From contig NZ_FMUR01000003.1 of assembly GCF_900101605.1 (NCBI RefSeq), positions 201,213-265,212 on the forward strand: a stretch of 64,000 nt of DNA. Reading direction: 5' to 3'. This document shows, one piece after another, positions 34,318 through 44,550 of this stretch. How positions within the stretch are numbered: position 1 is the stretch's first letter; every line of letters starts with the position of its first letter. This DNA comes from Butyrivibrio hungatei (GTDB lineage Bacteria; Bacillota; Clostridia; Lachnospirales; Lachnospiraceae). The notes beneath the pieces were generated by a model that saw nothing but the letters and a program-made list of their open reading frames with translations, had not been told where the DNA came from and made no database searches. A program made the translations under genes and the position numbers.

Positions 34318-35469
34318 TCACACCCCCAATACCGCTTCTATCTTCTTCACCAATGATTCTGCTGCCTTCTTATGGGCCGCATGGCCGGGATGCGATCTCG
34401 AGCCAAACTCTCCTGCAAGTGTCGGCGGAAGCTGATGATAATATACCTTGCTGTCGTTTTCCTGCTTGGAATACTCAGCAACTGCCGCTGACAGCAGGTT
34501 TGTCATCTGAGTGTTAATTATATCAGAATCCTGAAGCAGCATTCCGTAAGCCCATATTATTATGGCCCCCGTGCGCTTCTCTCTGACCTTTTTCAAAAAA
34601 GCTTTTGCGCCGTTCTTAAGCGCTGCCACATCCTCCGGCGGAATCTCACCTTTTTCATTCAGATAGTGAATATTATCACTTCCCATGCTCCTTGCAGCTT
34701 CATGGCTACTTACGGAATATGCACCCGCATCATTCGTACCCAAATTAATAATGACGATATCAGGTTTAAAAAGAGAAAAATCATATTTCTCATAAGTCCC
34801 AAGCTCACAAGCTTTTCCGTCCGGAACAAGCCCGCACACCTCATCATAGAATAACGGCATATTTTCTTTCGGATTGCCATTCCAGGACCACACAAAGCCA
34901 TAACCGCTCTGGCTGAATACTTCGTAGTCGGCTCCAAGTTTTTGAGAAGTCATATATGTATAATTATCGAAAGCATCAAAACATGCGCTGTTCCACTCCT
35001 GTTCACTTACAGGCCCCATGCAGCCTTCGCCTGATGTTATACTGTCTCCTATGAACTCAATCCTATGCCCCGGTTCATCTACAATTTCAAATGTACCATC
35101 GGTAAAAACAGCTTCAATCCGTATCAGGGTATCACCATCCGCCGCCATAGCGGGTGTATCTCGCATGATCTTGATATTTCTGAGCGGAATATCACTTTCG
35201 CAAGGTCCCGCATTTCCTTGCCAGATTGTGATCTCATTTATTCCCTTTTCAAGCGGTCTCTTCTGATATCTTACACCTTCAACAAGGACATCAATCCACG
35301 GCTCAAAGACTGAATAGTCTGCATAACAGCGAAGTTTCACCACAGTGGCACGTACATTCATTTCTATTCCCGAACCATTCCAGAACAGCGTTAAAGGATC
35401 AAGACATGCAGTTCTCCTGCCATGGATCTTCAATTTTTCTATTTCTGAAATTTTATACTCTCTAAGCAT
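34318..35469 (-). CDS. CE2-like SGNH carbohydrate esterase
   Basis: About 383 residues, no signal peptide. An N-terminal beta-sandwich (about 1-115, VVKLRCYADYSVFEPWIDV) is followed by an SGNH hydrolase domain with the Ser block IEFIGDSITSGEG, the Gly/Asn region INLGTNDAG and the C-terminal His in SRSHPGHAAH. This is the carbohydrate esterase family 2 layout. CE2 enzymes in mannan loci remove acetyl groups from manno-oligosaccharides, and that role fits here. The ATG at 35469 follows AAGGATGAG and lies just past the manA stop codon; upstream ATGs would overlap manA. Last gene of the transporter operon. Confidence 0.85.
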   Translation of the reverse strand: MLREYKISEIEKLKIHGRRTACLDPLTLFWNGSGIEMNVRATVVKLRCYADYSVFEPWIDVLVEGVRYQKRPLEKGINEITIWQGNAGPCESDIPLRNIKIMRDTPAMAADGDTLIRIEAVFTDGTFEIVDEPGHRIEFIGDSITSGEGCMGPVSEQEWNSACFDAFDNYTYMTSQKLGADYEVFSQSGYGFVWSWNGNPKENMPLFYDEVCGLVPDGKACELGTYEKYDFSLFKPDIVIINLGTNDAGAYSVSSHEAARSMGSDNIHYLNEKGEIPPEDVAALKNGAKAFLKKVREKRTGAIIIWAYGMLLQDSDIINTQMTNLLSAAVAEYSKQENDSKVYYHQLPPTLAGEFGSRSHPGHAAHKKAAESLVKKIEAVLGV

Positions 35470-35479
35470 ATTCTCATCC

Positions 35480-36421
35480 TTAAATATACGTGAAAAGCGC
35501 CTCACACTCTCCGCAAATCTCATAATTTCCATCACCTGCCGGTATGAAGAAGCTGTCGCCTTTTTTAAATCTCACATCCTCGTTGTCATTCTTTATTTCC
35601 CCTTCTCCCGAAAGGAACAGAATATGTAAAAACGAGTTCTCGTCAACCGTACCGCTAAGCTTATTCATGATCCTACCGCTTAGATTGACTTTATCAACCG
35701 TAAAATATTTGCAATTTCCGATATGCGGTTCAGGTCTCGGGACCTTTTTGGCCGGAAAAAGATCGGTCACTTCAAGTGCTTTTTCTATATGAAGTTTACG
35801 CAGATTTCCGTTTTTATCGCGTCTTCCGTAATCATACACTCTGTAAGTGATATCCGAATTTTCCTGAATTTCTGCAAGAAGAATCCCCTCACCTATTGCA
35901 TGCAGAGTATCCGCCTCAATAAAAACCACATCCCCCTTGCTTACGGGATAAGCATTAAGAACTTCTGTAAGAGTCTGATTCTCTATGCGCTTTCGGAACT
36001 CTTCTTTGGAAATCTCGCGTTTAAAGCCATAATACAAAAACGCGTCATCTTTGGCATCAATTATATACCACATCTCCGTCTTTCCGTACTGCCCTTCTTT
36101 TTTCAGAGCGTAATCATCTGACGGATGAACCTGCAATGACAGATCTTTTCTTGCATCAATAAGCTTGATAAGTATCGGAAAGTCCCTGAATTTCTCGCAG
36201 TTTTTTCCAAGAACATCCTTACCTTTTTCATTTATATAATCTGTGAGCGTCTTTCCTGCAAACTCACCGTTTTCAATCACAGACTCGCAACCGGGATAAC
36301 ATGACAGCTCCCAGCTTTCCGCGGTCACATCGCCTGCCGGTCTTTTACCGAATTCGTCGACAAGGCGGTTTCCTCCCCACAGATAGTCTTTGGTCGGAGC
36401 CTGTAGTTTTAATACTGCCAT
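35480..36421 (-). CDS. manA: Mannose-6-phosphate isomerase, class I
   Basis: 313 residues. Interconverts mannose 6-phosphate and fructose 6-phosphate. Cupin metal ligands are visible in LQVHPSDDYALK and in ADTLHAIGEG. The N-terminus DYLWGGNRLVDEFGK and the SWELSCYPG motif are typical of short Firmicutes ManA. The ATG is preceded by a weak AGGAGC site. It sits 9 bases after the GH130 gene and brings mannose released by the locus into glycolysis. Confidence 0.93.
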   Translation of the reverse strand: MAVLKLQAPTKDYLWGGNRLVDEFGKRPAGDVTAESWELSCYPGCESVIENGEFAGKTLTDYINEKGKDVLGKNCEKFRDFPILIKLIDARKDLSLQVHPSDDYALKKEGQYGKTEMWYIIDAKDDAFLYYGFKREISKEEFRKRIENQTLTEVLNAYPVSKGDVVFIEADTLHAIGEGILLAEIQENSDITYRVYDYGRRDKNGNLRKLHIEKALEVTDLFPAKKVPRPEPHIGNCKYFTVDKVNLSGRIMNKLSGTVDENSFLHILFLSGEGEIKNDNEDVRFKKGDSFFIPAGDGNYEICGECEALFTYI

Positions 36422-36430
36422 ATTTGCTCC

Positions 36431-37606
36431 TTAAATCTCATTTTTTAAAACTTCAAGATTTTTCTTTATAAGCTCGCATCTTTGCTGCACGCAAAGCACG
36501 CTTCTGCCGGGATCTTCGGGAGTTCCGAAGATATAATCGCTAAGAAGTTCGATACTTGTTTTGGCAACATATACCCTTGTATCGCTGCCCGCATAATAAA
36601 GAAGAATATCGCCGTTTTCTTCTACGATGGCGCCGTTTGAGAATACAACGTTTGAAACGTCTCCTACTCTCTCCCATCCAAGCGGTCCAAGAAGAAGTCC
36701 TCCGGGCTCCGCTATAACTTTTCCGGGATCGTTAAGATCGGTTGCATAGGCATAAAGGACGTATCTTAGTCCTGCTGCCGTATTTCTTACGCCGTGTGCG
36801 ATATGAAGCCATCCCTTGTCTGTCTTTATAGGCACAACGCATTCACCGTTCTTGGCTTCCGTAATCTGATGATATCTTCTTCTGCTAAGAATCTTTTCCT
36901 CATCTATCACTGCATGTTCAATATCATCACACAGCCCAAAGCCTATACCACCGCCGCTTCCGGTATCGATAAAGCTGTCCATTGGACGGGTGTAAAAAGC
37001 ATATTTTCCGTCAACAAACTCAGGATGAAGAACAACATTTCTCTGCTGAGGCGAGCGTTTTGTAACAAGATTAGGAAGTCGCTCCCACTTTTTAAGATCT
37101 TTTGTCCTTACAATTCCTGCTGCCGCAACTGCCGCCGAGAGATCGTTTGTGGAATCATCGTGGCTCTCGGAACAGAACACTCCGTATATCCAGCCATCCT
37201 CATGCTGCGTAAGCCTCATGTCATAGACATTTGTCTCTTCCTTACAAGTGTCATCAAGCAATATCGGATAATCCCAAAATCTGAAATTGTCTATGCCGTT
37301 ATCACTTTCAGCAACTCCGAAAAAAGACTTTCTGTCATTGCCTTCTATTCTGGCAACAAGATAATACTTCCCGTTAAGCTTAATGGCTCCTGAATTTAGA
37401 ACTGCATTTATCCCAAGCCTCTCCTGAAAATTCGGATTACTCTTTATATCAAGATCGTATTTCCACGTAAGCGGAATATGCTGTCTTGTAAGAACCGGAT
37501 ATTTATATCTCGTATATACTCCGTTATAAAAATCTGCAGGTTCATTCTTCCGCGACATGAGCTTTTCCTGTCTGTCCTTTTCAATGTAATATCTCTCATG
37601 TAACAT
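36431..37606 (-). CDS. GH130 phosphorylase, probably 4-O-beta-D-mannosyl-D-glucose phosphorylase
   Basis: 391 residues, five-bladed beta-propeller family GH130. The region NVYDMRLTQ carries the proton-donor Asp. Phosphate-binding basic residues lie in [13 protein letters not shown] and in RRYHQITE. Length and the adjacent epimerase favour subfamily 1, which splits mannosyl-glucose into mannose 1-phosphate and glucose. A manno-oligosaccharide phosphorylase (subfamily 2) is the alternative. It overlaps the epimerase gene by 11 bases, with GGAGG 12 bases upstream of the ATG. Confidence 0.88.
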   Translation of the reverse strand: MLHERYYIEKDRQEKLMSRKNEPADFYNGVYTRYKYPVLTRQHIPLTWKYDLDIKSNPNFQERLGINAVLNSGAIKLNGKYYLVARIEGNDRKSFFGVAESDNGIDNFRFWDYPILLDDTCKEETNVYDMRLTQHEDGWIYGVFCSESHDDSTNDLSAAVAAAGIVRTKDLKKWERLPNLVTKRSPQQRNVVLHPEFVDGKYAFYTRPMDSFIDTGSGGGIGFGLCDDIEHAVIDEEKILSRRRYHQITEAKNGECVVPIKTDKGWLHIAHGVRNTAAGLRYVLYAYATDLNDPGKVIAEPGGLLLGPLGWERVGDVSNVVFSNGAIVEENGDILLYYAGSDTRVYVAKTSIELLSDYIFGTPEDPGRSVLCVQQRCELIKKNLEVLKNEI

Positions 37607-38762
37607 TTCTTGTTATTACCTCCAAACACATTCTTCCGTTATGATACGGACACTTCCACGGCTCAACTATAGGCTTGTCCTTCGCGGGTACGCCGTTTTT
37701 ATCGACATACCAGAACCACTCAGATCCGGGTCTCTTATCGATGACAAATTCTTTTATGTAATCCCAAAGAGCCCGTGCCGCCTCAAGATATTCTTTTTTC
37801 TCGGGATGTCTTTCGTATGCATCAAGAAATCCATTGATTCCTTCAGCCTGCACCCACCAGACTCTGTCCTCTTTTACAACTGAATTCTGTCCCTCGACGG
37901 GAATTGATTTTCCGTCAAAAGCAACTTTATATACTTCACTCGCCATCTCCTCCGTCATTCTGCCGATCTTTGCCGAAAGGTCACCGTCGCCAAGAATATC
38001 GGTTGTCCTATTTATCAGCCATGCCGCTTCTATGTCATGTCCGTAGGAATAAAGATCGACCAGGCTGTTATAATCTTTGTCAAAAAAGACTTCCTGTCTG
38101 CGAAGCTTTGGATTATATATCTTGGTACTTACTATTTTCAGAATCTCATATAAAGATTTTCTGACTCTGCCATCGCCCGATACCCTGTAAAGCTCCGTAT
38201 ATCCCTCCATAACATGCAAAAGAGTATTCATGCTCCTTACCGCATCGGTACCGTTTTCCGACAGCTTTTCATTTGATACAGGCTTGAACTCTCTGTCGAA
38301 CGCTTCAAGATACCCGCGCTCATCACGCATTTTCTTTTCTATAAGTTCGTAGAGAGAAACAGCCATCTTCAGTGCTTCCCAATCTCCCGATGCATCAAAA
38401 TAAGCAGACAGTCCGTAGATGGTAAAAGCCTGATTATATGTATGTTTTGTAGTATCAAGAGGCTTTCCGTCATAAGATACCGACCAGAATACCCCGCCAT
38501 ATTCATCATCAATGCAATATTTTTTTAAAAACTCATACGCATGCGTAGCCTCGCTTAAAAGCGTTTTATCTACGAGAACTTTGTATGCGCTTGAAAAAAA
38601 CCATAATATCCTGCTGTTTAGTATGCAGCCCTTTTCATATTTTTTATCAACGGCAAGATCATAGCCCATATAGCCGTAATATCCGCCGAATTCATCGTCT
38701 CTTAAACCTTTCCAAAAAGGTATGATCCCATTCAGAAGATGCTCCTTTATTTCACTGACCAT
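37596..38762 (-). CDS. Cellobiose/mannobiose 2-epimerase (AGE family)
   Basis: 388 residues, an (alpha/alpha)6 barrel of the N-acylglucosamine-2-epimerase family. Motifs: [64 protein letters not shown] and a late [11 protein letters not shown]. The His residues in these blocks correspond to the catalytic pair. It epimerises the reducing-end mannose of mannobiose to glucose, producing the substrate for GH130. It starts 6 bases after the permease gene. Confidence 0.93.
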   Translation of the reverse strand: MVSEIKEHLLNGIIPFWKGLRDDEFGGYYGYMGYDLAVDKKYEKGCILNSRILWFFSSAYKVLVDKTLLSEATHAYEFLKKYCIDDEYGGVFWSVSYDGKPLDTTKHTYNQAFTIYGLSAYFDASGDWEALKMAVSLYELIEKKMRDERGYLEAFDREFKPVSNEKLSENGTDAVRSMNTLLHVMEGYTELYRVSGDGRVRKSLYEILKIVSTKIYNPKLRRQEVFFDKDYNSLVDLYSYGHDIEAAWLINRTTDILGDGDLSAKIGRMTEEMASEVYKVAFDGKSIPVEGQNSVVKEDRVWWVQAEGINGFLDAYERHPEKKEYLEAARALWDYIKEFVIDKRPGSEWFWYVDKNGVPAKDKPIVEPWKCPYHNGRMCLEVITRNVT

Positions 38763-38768
38763 TACTTA

Positions 38769-39650
38769 TCACCCCTTTACCGCACCGGCTGCAACGCCGT
38801 TATAAATCTGTTTCTGACAAAGCAAGAATATTATCAAAGCAGGAAGAAGTGACATGATCACGCCGGCACAGATAAGATGATACTGATTACCCATAGGCCC
38901 CGTGAATGTGTACAATGATGTGGCTACCGTACAGAGTTTTCTTTTATCCTGAAGATACAGGTTCGCGCAATAATACTCGTTGTAAACGCCAACGCCCTTA
39001 AGAATCAGATTCGTAACAATCGCAGGTTTTAAGAGCGGAAGCAATATCTTTGCATAAATCTGGAAGTAATTCGCACCGTCCAAAAAGGCACTTTCATCAA
39101 GCGAAACGGGAAGGTTTTCAAAAAACTGAATGTAGATGTAAATTGACATTACATCCGTTCCCATCATCATGATGATGTATCCGTACAAAGTATTTACAAG
39201 TCCGAGGTTGACCATTATTTCATATACCGAAACCTGCATGGCAATACCCGGAAGAAGTGCCGCAAAAGTAAACAGATTCCTGATAAGCGCATTGCCGGGA
39301 AAGCTAAAACGATTTAGAACATATGCAAGCTGAGAGCCTATCATGGTCGATCCCGCAAGTACAAATAAAAGAATTATTCCCGAGTTAATGAATGCCAGTC
39401 CCATATTTGCCTGAGCAAAAGCCTGAACATAATTGTTAAAATTAAAAAAGTTTTCCGGAAGTGTCATAACATTGGTGCTCTGATACTCAACCTCTGTTTT
39501 CAGCGAAGTTATGACACATGACACTATTGGAAGTACCGCCAAAAAAGCACAAAGCGCAACAGAAGCATACTTTATGATTTCCCAAACAATATCACCAATA
39601 CTCATCTTTTTCTTCGGAACAACACTTGCAATTACTGTATCTGATGACAT
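38769..39650 (-). CDS. Sugar ABC permease, MalG-like (mannan locus)
   Basis: 293 residues, six transmembrane helices. The permease EAA motif is visible as ESAFLDGANYFQIYAKILLPLLKP. CUT1 family inner-membrane component of an oligosaccharide importer. The start codon overlaps the stop codon of the MalF-like gene by one base, with GGAGG in the overlap. The substrate is inferred to be manno-oligosaccharides from the neighbouring enzymes. Confidence 0.92.
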   Translation of the reverse strand: MSSDTVIASVVPKKKMSIGDIVWEIIKYASVALCAFLAVLPIVSCVITSLKTEVEYQSTNVMTLPENFFNFNNYVQAFAQANMGLAFINSGIILLFVLAGSTMIGSQLAYVLNRFSFPGNALIRNLFTFAALLPGIAMQVSVYEIMVNLGLVNTLYGYIIMMMGTDVMSIYIYIQFFENLPVSLDESAFLDGANYFQIYAKILLPLLKPAIVTNLILKGVGVYNEYYCANLYLQDKRKLCTVATSLYTFTGPMGNQYHLICAGVIMSLLPALIIFLLCQKQIYNGVAAGAVKG

Positions 39651-40609
39651 TATCTACCTCCTCTATGCATCTGCATTCTTGCCTTTGCTTCCCTTTTACG
39701 CTGTTTCTTGAACGCTCTTTCATCCATATCTGTTCCCGCATTTCTAAACAGGAACCTAAATATTGCGTCCTGAATAAATTTGGCAATGAAGATGATCACA
39801 AGAAGGAATACCGCCATCGCACTGGCAAGTCCGACCTTCTGACTTGTATGAGCAATATCATTCATTACTACAAAGAATGTTCCCGTGCCGTTTGCACCGC
39901 TTGTTATAACAAAAGGCGGCTCAAATGCCGAAAGAGATCCTGTAATAGCCAAGATTACATTCAGTGTTACTATTGTCTTTATGCTCGGTAAAATGATGTG
40001 CCAGAATGTCTGCCACTTATTTGCGCCATCTATCGACGCTGCTTCATAAAGCGTACTGTCCACCGACATCATTGCCCCAAGGAAAAGAACCATTGTCGAG
40101 CCCAGGTATCTCCACACCGACGAATATACGAGCGACCAGTTGTTTATCGATTGGTCTTTTAACCAATACGGAAGATCATTCAGATTGAAACCTATCGCTT
40201 GAAGAACCGTGTCCAGCACAAATCCTCTTGTATAAAAAAACTTGAAAATGAAACCGATAGCTATACCATTTATCAGATAAGGGAAGAAAATAAATCCCTT
40301 CCAGAAGTTTTCAGCTTTTACCTTAAAGCAGAATATTGTAGCAAGATATAATGCAAGAAATACCTGAATTACCGCTCCGACCATGTAATACAGAGACAGT
40401 AGCAGCGTTCTCAGAATATCTTCACGCTTAAAAATCTGTATATAGTTTTTGAATCCCACGAATTTCCTAGGTCCAATGTATTTCATGTTATAAAAGCTGA
40501 ATTGGACCATTTTGCCAAAAGGATAATATGTGAACAAAATCAGTAATCCTACCGGAATAATGAGAAATGTTAATATTACCTGTGCCTGTTTCCACTTTCT
40601 TTTGTTCAT
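39650..40609 (-). CDS. Sugar ABC permease, MalF-like (mannan locus)
   Basis: 319 residues with six transmembrane helices and the motif EAASIDGANKWQTFWHIILPSIKT. The basic C-terminal tail ends KRKREAKARMQMHRGGR. It pairs with the MalG-like subunit. The ribosome site is weak. An intergenic hairpin separates it from the binding-protein gene, which may explain lower expression of the permeases. Confidence 0.92.
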   Translation of the reverse strand: MNKRKWKQAQVILTFLIIPVGLLILFTYYPFGKMVQFSFYNMKYIGPRKFVGFKNYIQIFKREDILRTLLLSLYYMVGAVIQVFLALYLATIFCFKVKAENFWKGFIFFPYLINGIAIGFIFKFFYTRGFVLDTVLQAIGFNLNDLPYWLKDQSINNWSLVYSSVWRYLGSTMVLFLGAMMSVDSTLYEAASIDGANKWQTFWHIILPSIKTIVTLNVILAITGSLSAFEPPFVITSGANGTGTFFVVMNDIAHTSQKVGLASAMAVFLLVIIFIAKFIQDAIFRFLFRNAGTDMDERAFKKQRKREAKARMQMHRGGR

Positions 40610-40640
40610 AGGGTTATCTCACTTTCTTTCTATAAGTTGA

Positions 40641-40662
40641 GGCGGAATCGTACAATTCCGCC
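40641..40662 (-). other. Intergenic hairpin after binding-protein gene
   Basis: Perfect 8-bp arms GGCGGAAT / ATTCCGCC with a 6-base loop and no T run on the minus strand. It lies between the binding-protein gene and the first permease gene, the usual place for an mRNA-stabilising or partly terminating stem. Confidence 0.65.
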
Positions 40663-40716
40663 CCTCCCCCGTTACTCATAAAAAAATTTATGTGTCAGTT
40701 GTCTGTCAATTATCTG

Positions 40717-42162
40717 TTAGTCGTCTATATCTACTCCGTTAAGTTCCTGTGCTTCTGTCCACGCTTTATTCCAACTGTCCATAATCTGGTCAAAAGTCAT
40801 ATCACCGTTGGATGCATGCTCTATGATCGCCTGAACTTTCTTGTCACCACCGCTGTTAATGCTAAGTTCCGAATCGGAATTGAGTGTATCTTTAAGATCT
40901 TCTTCTCCAGCAAGTGCCGGTTCATCTGAAACATATTCAACTCCGTCAAATGCCGCATAAAGATCGGGATATTTGTCATCTTCGGCATTGATAGGAATAC
41001 CGCCTTCGTTGTATGAGTATCCCGACTCATTTGTCATCCACTTTACAAAAAGAAGTGACGCCATACGATTTTCATCGCTTGCATCCTTATTGATTCCGAA
41101 TGCGTAATCAGGACCTGCTGTAGCATACTGCTTGCCGTTAACCGTGATAGGGAAGCTCATATATCCGATGTCCTCAGGCTTATCTCCTGCTGCCTGCATC
41201 TGAGAATATGCCCATGAGCCAAGTACCATAGTTCCGATCTCGCCTCTGTTAAGCATGCCCTTGCTGCCTTCCCAGTCTGTAGTTGAATAGTCATCCTCGA
41301 TAAGACCTTTTGCAACCGCATCATAAAGGACTTTGTACACATTGTATGCATGTGATCCGTCACCGGGATCTGCGAAAGGATTTGCCGTATGAGCAAGCTT
41401 CTGATTCATGTATGTTGCATCACCTGTAGCAGTTCCCGCAATATATGCATCCCATGCTCCCATTGTCCAGCCTGCGGCATAGTTTGTATAAAGAGGGATC
41501 GCATCCGTCTTTTCTTTTATCAGAGTTAAGTCATTTATAAATTCCTCCGGTGTCTTGGGTAAAGTTGTGATTCCTGCCTTCTCAAATACTGCCTTGTTAT
41601 AAAGAACACCCTGAGCATTTCCCGTAGACGGAACCCCGTAACATATTCCGTTATACTGCTTGTCCGTAGCAAAACGGATAGCACCTTTCATCTGATCTAC
41701 TGTTCCATACGGCATGAAATAATTCGAGAGCTCAGATGCATCGATCGCCGGGATCATCATAATATCGCCCCAGTCACCACCCTGAAGACGAAGAAGCGAA
41801 TCTTCCGCATAATCTGTAATAGCTTCAAATTCTACTGTAATTTCGGGATAAATCTTATTAAATTCCGCAACATAGTCTTTCCAACTTTTTCCCGAATAAT
41901 CATCACCAACCATGTCCGTTCTATGTGTCAGAATCTTGATCTTAGTTTTGATATCCTTCCCAGTCTCACCCAGAACAACAGATGTATAGTTGTTATCCGC
42001 AGTATCTGCAGTGCCACCGTTACCGGCATTACCGGAATTTCCGGAAGCCTCGGAACCTGCCGTTCCCGGTTCCGTACCTGCACTCGGTGAAGATCCACAT
42101 GCGACGAGAGATGCAGCCACAGCTGCAGCAGCCAATAGAGCAATAGTCCTTTTTAAATTCAT
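40717..42162 (-). CDS. Extracellular solute-binding lipoprotein (manno-oligosaccharide importer)
   Basis: 481 residues. Signal with lipobox VACG near residue 22, then a Gly/Asn/Ala/Thr linker and a type-1 sugar-binding-protein fold (family SBP_bac_1: KIKILTHRTDMVGD, VEFEAITDYAEDSLLRLQGGDWGDIMMIP, GVPSTGNAQGVLYNKAVFEKAG). It delivers oligosaccharides to the two permeases downstream. The ATG at 42162 follows AAGGGGTG; a GTG three codons earlier does not fit. AT-rich operator-like words lie just upstream. Confidence 0.92.
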   Translation of the reverse strand: MNLKRTIALLAAAAVAASLVACGSSPSAGTEPGTAGSEASGNSGNAGNGGTADTADNNYTSVVLGETGKDIKTKIKILTHRTDMVGDDYSGKSWKDYVAEFNKIYPEITVEFEAITDYAEDSLLRLQGGDWGDIMMIPAIDASELSNYFMPYGTVDQMKGAIRFATDKQYNGICYGVPSTGNAQGVLYNKAVFEKAGITTLPKTPEEFINDLTLIKEKTDAIPLYTNYAAGWTMGAWDAYIAGTATGDATYMNQKLAHTANPFADPGDGSHAYNVYKVLYDAVAKGLIEDDYSTTDWEGSKGMLNRGEIGTMVLGSWAYSQMQAAGDKPEDIGYMSFPITVNGKQYATAGPDYAFGINKDASDENRMASLLFVKWMTNESGYSYNEGGIPINAEDDKYPDLYAAFDGVEYVSDEPALAGEEDLKDTLNSDSELSINSGGDKKVQAIIEHASNGDMTFDQIMDSWNKAWTEAQELNGVDIDD

Positions 42163-42174
42163 TTCATTCACCCC

Positions 42175-42231
42175 TTTTAATTAATTTAAGTAAAACCATG
42201 GTTCCAATACATTGTTCTTAAGTTAATTAAT
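42175..42231 (-). promoter_or_regulatory. Operator-like sites upstream of the mannan importer operon
   Basis: Two AT-rich sites: TTTTAATTAATTTAAGTAA (42175-42193) and TTAAGTTAATTAA (42219-42231). Both match, in reverse, the TTAAATTAACTTAA / CTTAAATTAATTAA words found at 42.36, 44.52 and 52.31 kb, the second with one base missing. They probably bind one or both LacI proteins encoded next door. Confidence 0.6.
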
Positions 42232-42354
42232 ATTATATTTGTTCATCACCATTTTTCAATAGCACTTTTACAAAATTCAGTAAAAAAGAGCCGTTTCGTT
42301 AATCCTCAACAAAACGACTCCTTAAATATTGTTAATTATTTATAGACAAACCTC

Positions 42355-42380
42355 CTTAAATTAACTTAAATTAATTAAAG
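42355..42380. promoter_or_regulatory. Compound operator-like site
   Basis: TTAAATTAACTTAA (42356-42369) runs directly into CTTAAATTAATTAA, so both forms of the word are fused here. It lies 3' of the second LacI gene and about 190 bases upstream of the importer operon, where it could support DNA looping with the sites at 42.2 kb. Confidence 0.55.
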
Positions 42381-42438
42381 CAAAAAAAGACCAATCACTC
42401 GCGAAATGCCCACGCGCGAACGATTGGCCTTTCCACTA

Positions 42439-43464
42439 TCAGACAGCTCTCACAGAGTCCCCGACGATCAGCTTTCCGCGTATCATCGCGGAGCTGAAAG
42501 GCATATCGGGATTACGAAGTCTCTGCGTCAGCAGCTCCATTGCCTTACTTATCATTACACTAAGATCTATTTCATAACTTGAAAGTTCAATGCTCTTGTT
42601 CATATCGGGAACATAATTATCAAATCCGATGACAGAAATATCCTTGGGAACTTTGTATCCTTTTTCTTTCAAATGCTCGATAAGCAAAAGCGCAGATACA
42701 TCACAATTGCAGAAAAATGCTGTCGGCATCTCTTTTGCCGAAGGAAGCGCAAATGTCCCCTCTGCGTCAAGATTACCATATTTATCCCTGTCATTGATCA
42801 CCAATGGATTATCCCTAAACTCAACATCCAGACCTGCCGATGACAGGAACTTACACATTCCTATATACCGCTCGTCAATACTCGGTGTCACCTTCAAAGT
42901 ACCGACAAATCCGATCTTCCTGTGTCCTTTATCAAACAGATATCTGGTAATCTCATACCCTCCGAGGATATTATCGGTTATCACCGCATCACCTTCTATC
43001 TCCTCATATAAAGAATCCAACGAAAGCATCGGTATCTTGGCTTTGTTTCTAAGCATACGAAGATATCCGACATTGAAAGCTCCAAGAATTATCAGTCCAT
43101 CCACACTCTCCTGTGCAATGAGATTGGGAACACTTTCGGACTCTTCCGCCTCTCTGTTTATAACCTCCAAAAGAGTAAGAATTCTTTTATCATTTGACTG
43201 CACCGATAATTCTTTATAAATGTGCCAGTAGAATGACCTACTGTGATTCAAATATCTTTCCGCAACTATCACTCCAATTACGGTATTCTTTTTGGGATGA
43301 TGGTTCTTTTCTTTTCGCACATATCCCATTTTGTCGGCAAGACTTAGTATCTCCTCGCGCAGTTCATCACTGACGCCCTTTTTCCCCGCAAGAGCCTTCG
43401 ACACGGTAACACTGCTTACGCCAAGCTTTTCTGCAATATCAGACAATGTAACATCACTCTGCAT
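42439..43464 (-). CDS. LacI-family regulator 2 of the mannan locus
   Basis: 341 residues. N-terminal helix-turn-helix with hinge (VTLSDIAEKLGVSSVTVSKALAGKKGVSDEL), then a periplasmic-binding-protein-like effector domain (VIGVIVAERYLNHS, GLIILGAFNVGYL, AFFCNCDVSALLLIEHL, ISVIGFDNY). It overlaps the end of regulator 1 by 11 bases and has GAGGG before the ATG. The two share layout but only modest identity in the effector half, so they may sense different sugars or form heterodimers. Confidence 0.9.
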   Translation of the reverse strand: MQSDVTLSDIAEKLGVSSVTVSKALAGKKGVSDELREEILSLADKMGYVRKEKNHHPKKNTVIGVIVAERYLNHSRSFYWHIYKELSVQSNDKRILTLLEVINREAEESESVPNLIAQESVDGLIILGAFNVGYLRMLRNKAKIPMLSLDSLYEEIEGDAVITDNILGGYEITRYLFDKGHRKIGFVGTLKVTPSIDERYIGMCKFLSSAGLDVEFRDNPLVINDRDKYGNLDAEGTFALPSAKEMPTAFFCNCDVSALLLIEHLKEKGYKVPKDISVIGFDNYVPDMNKSIELSSYEIDLSVMISKAMELLTQRLRNPDMPFSSAMIRGKLIVGDSVRAV

Positions 43465-44491
43465 TATTATCCCTCAACTCTTTTATCGATGTTCTTTTCA
43501 CAACGTTGGAATCCACCTCAAATATCGTTCCTGCTAGTGACGGATCCTCTATCTCGTTAATGACCTGCTCCACTGTGAGTCTGGCCATTTTCACAAGATC
43601 AACGTTGTAAGTTGTAAGCTTTCCTTCAAGATCGCTGTTAAGCAGGTAATTGTCATAACCGACAATCGATATATCTTCCGGAACACGTTTTCCCTGCTTT
43701 TTAAGCGCCTCATATAACAATCCGGCAGAAAAATCACTGCTGCACGCAAATGCTGTGGGCAGTTTCTTGGGTAGCTCAATCATAGGAGTTTCGTCATTTC
43801 CGCTCCTATCCGGCAAAAGCCATTCACGATTCACCTTAAGGCCGTTCTCACGCATGCACTTTTTATATCCATAGTATCTGTCGATTATATTTCTGGAATA
43901 ATCAAGTGCTCCGACAAATCCTATCTCTTTATGGCCTGCTTTAACCAGCTCCTTTGTGGCTCTGTACATTCCGTAATAATTTCCCGACAAGACGGAAGTG
44001 TAATTACCTGTCTCAATCTGCTGATCCATGAAAACTACCGGCACTTTAACTGCCGCCAGCAGCCTGTTAAGAAACTTTTCTTTTATAGGTCCTATTATTA
44101 TCACTCCGTCGGCATCCGTTACAGGCGGAAGTATTTCGTCATCGTCGTAATCCTTGACCATACTCAGCGACGTAAAGCATTCATTTTCCGAAACAGCATA
44201 AGCGACCTTCTGATACATCTCCCAGTAAAAAGAAGCGCCTATATAAATATATCTGTCTGAAACAATGACGCTGATGGTCTTTCCGATAAGTTCCGGATTT
44301 TCAACCTTTTTAGGCGTAGTCTTCCCGTATTTACTGTAATCAAGACCCATCTTTGCCGCACATTCTTTTATCTTCGTGCGCATTTCGGCGCTCACTCCGG
44401 GTCTGCCCGCCAGTGAATTAGATACTGTAACAACAGATACTCCCAGGCTGTCAGCAATATCTTTTAGTTTTACCTTCTGTTTTGGTCTCAT
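43454..44491 (-). CDS. LacI-family regulator 1 of the mannan locus
   Basis: 345 residues. Helix-turn-helix VKLKDIADSLGVSVVTVSNSLAGRPGVS followed by the effector domain (ISVIVSDRYIYIGASFYWEMY, GVIIIGPIKEKFLN, AFACSSDFSAGLLYEAL, ISIVGYDNY). The ATG follows GGAGGATAACAG. It lies just 3' of the alpha-galactosidase gene, with an exact operator word between them, so it may have its own autoregulated promoter. Confidence 0.9.
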   Translation of the reverse strand: MRPKQKVKLKDIADSLGVSVVTVSNSLAGRPGVSAEMRTKIKECAAKMGLDYSKYGKTTPKKVENPELIGKTISVIVSDRYIYIGASFYWEMYQKVAYAVSENECFTSLSMVKDYDDDEILPPVTDADGVIIIGPIKEKFLNRLLAAVKVPVVFMDQQIETGNYTSVLSGNYYGMYRATKELVKAGHKEIGFVGALDYSRNIIDRYYGYKKCMRENGLKVNREWLLPDRSGNDETPMIELPKKLPTAFACSSDFSAGLLYEALKKQGKRVPEDISIVGYDNYLLNSDLEGKLTTYNVDLVKMARLTVEQVINEIEDPSLAGTIFEVDSNVVKRTSIKELRDNNAE

Positions 44492-44518
44492 CTGTTATCC
44501 TCCGGCTCTTATTATGAA

Positions 44519-44532
44519 TTAAATTAACTTAA
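44519..44532. promoter_or_regulatory. Operator-like word upstream of LacI regulator 1
   Basis: Exact copy of TTAAATTAACTTAA, 28 bases upstream of the regulator's start codon. Confidence 0.6.
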
Positions 44533-44550
44533 TAATCAATCCATAACAGT

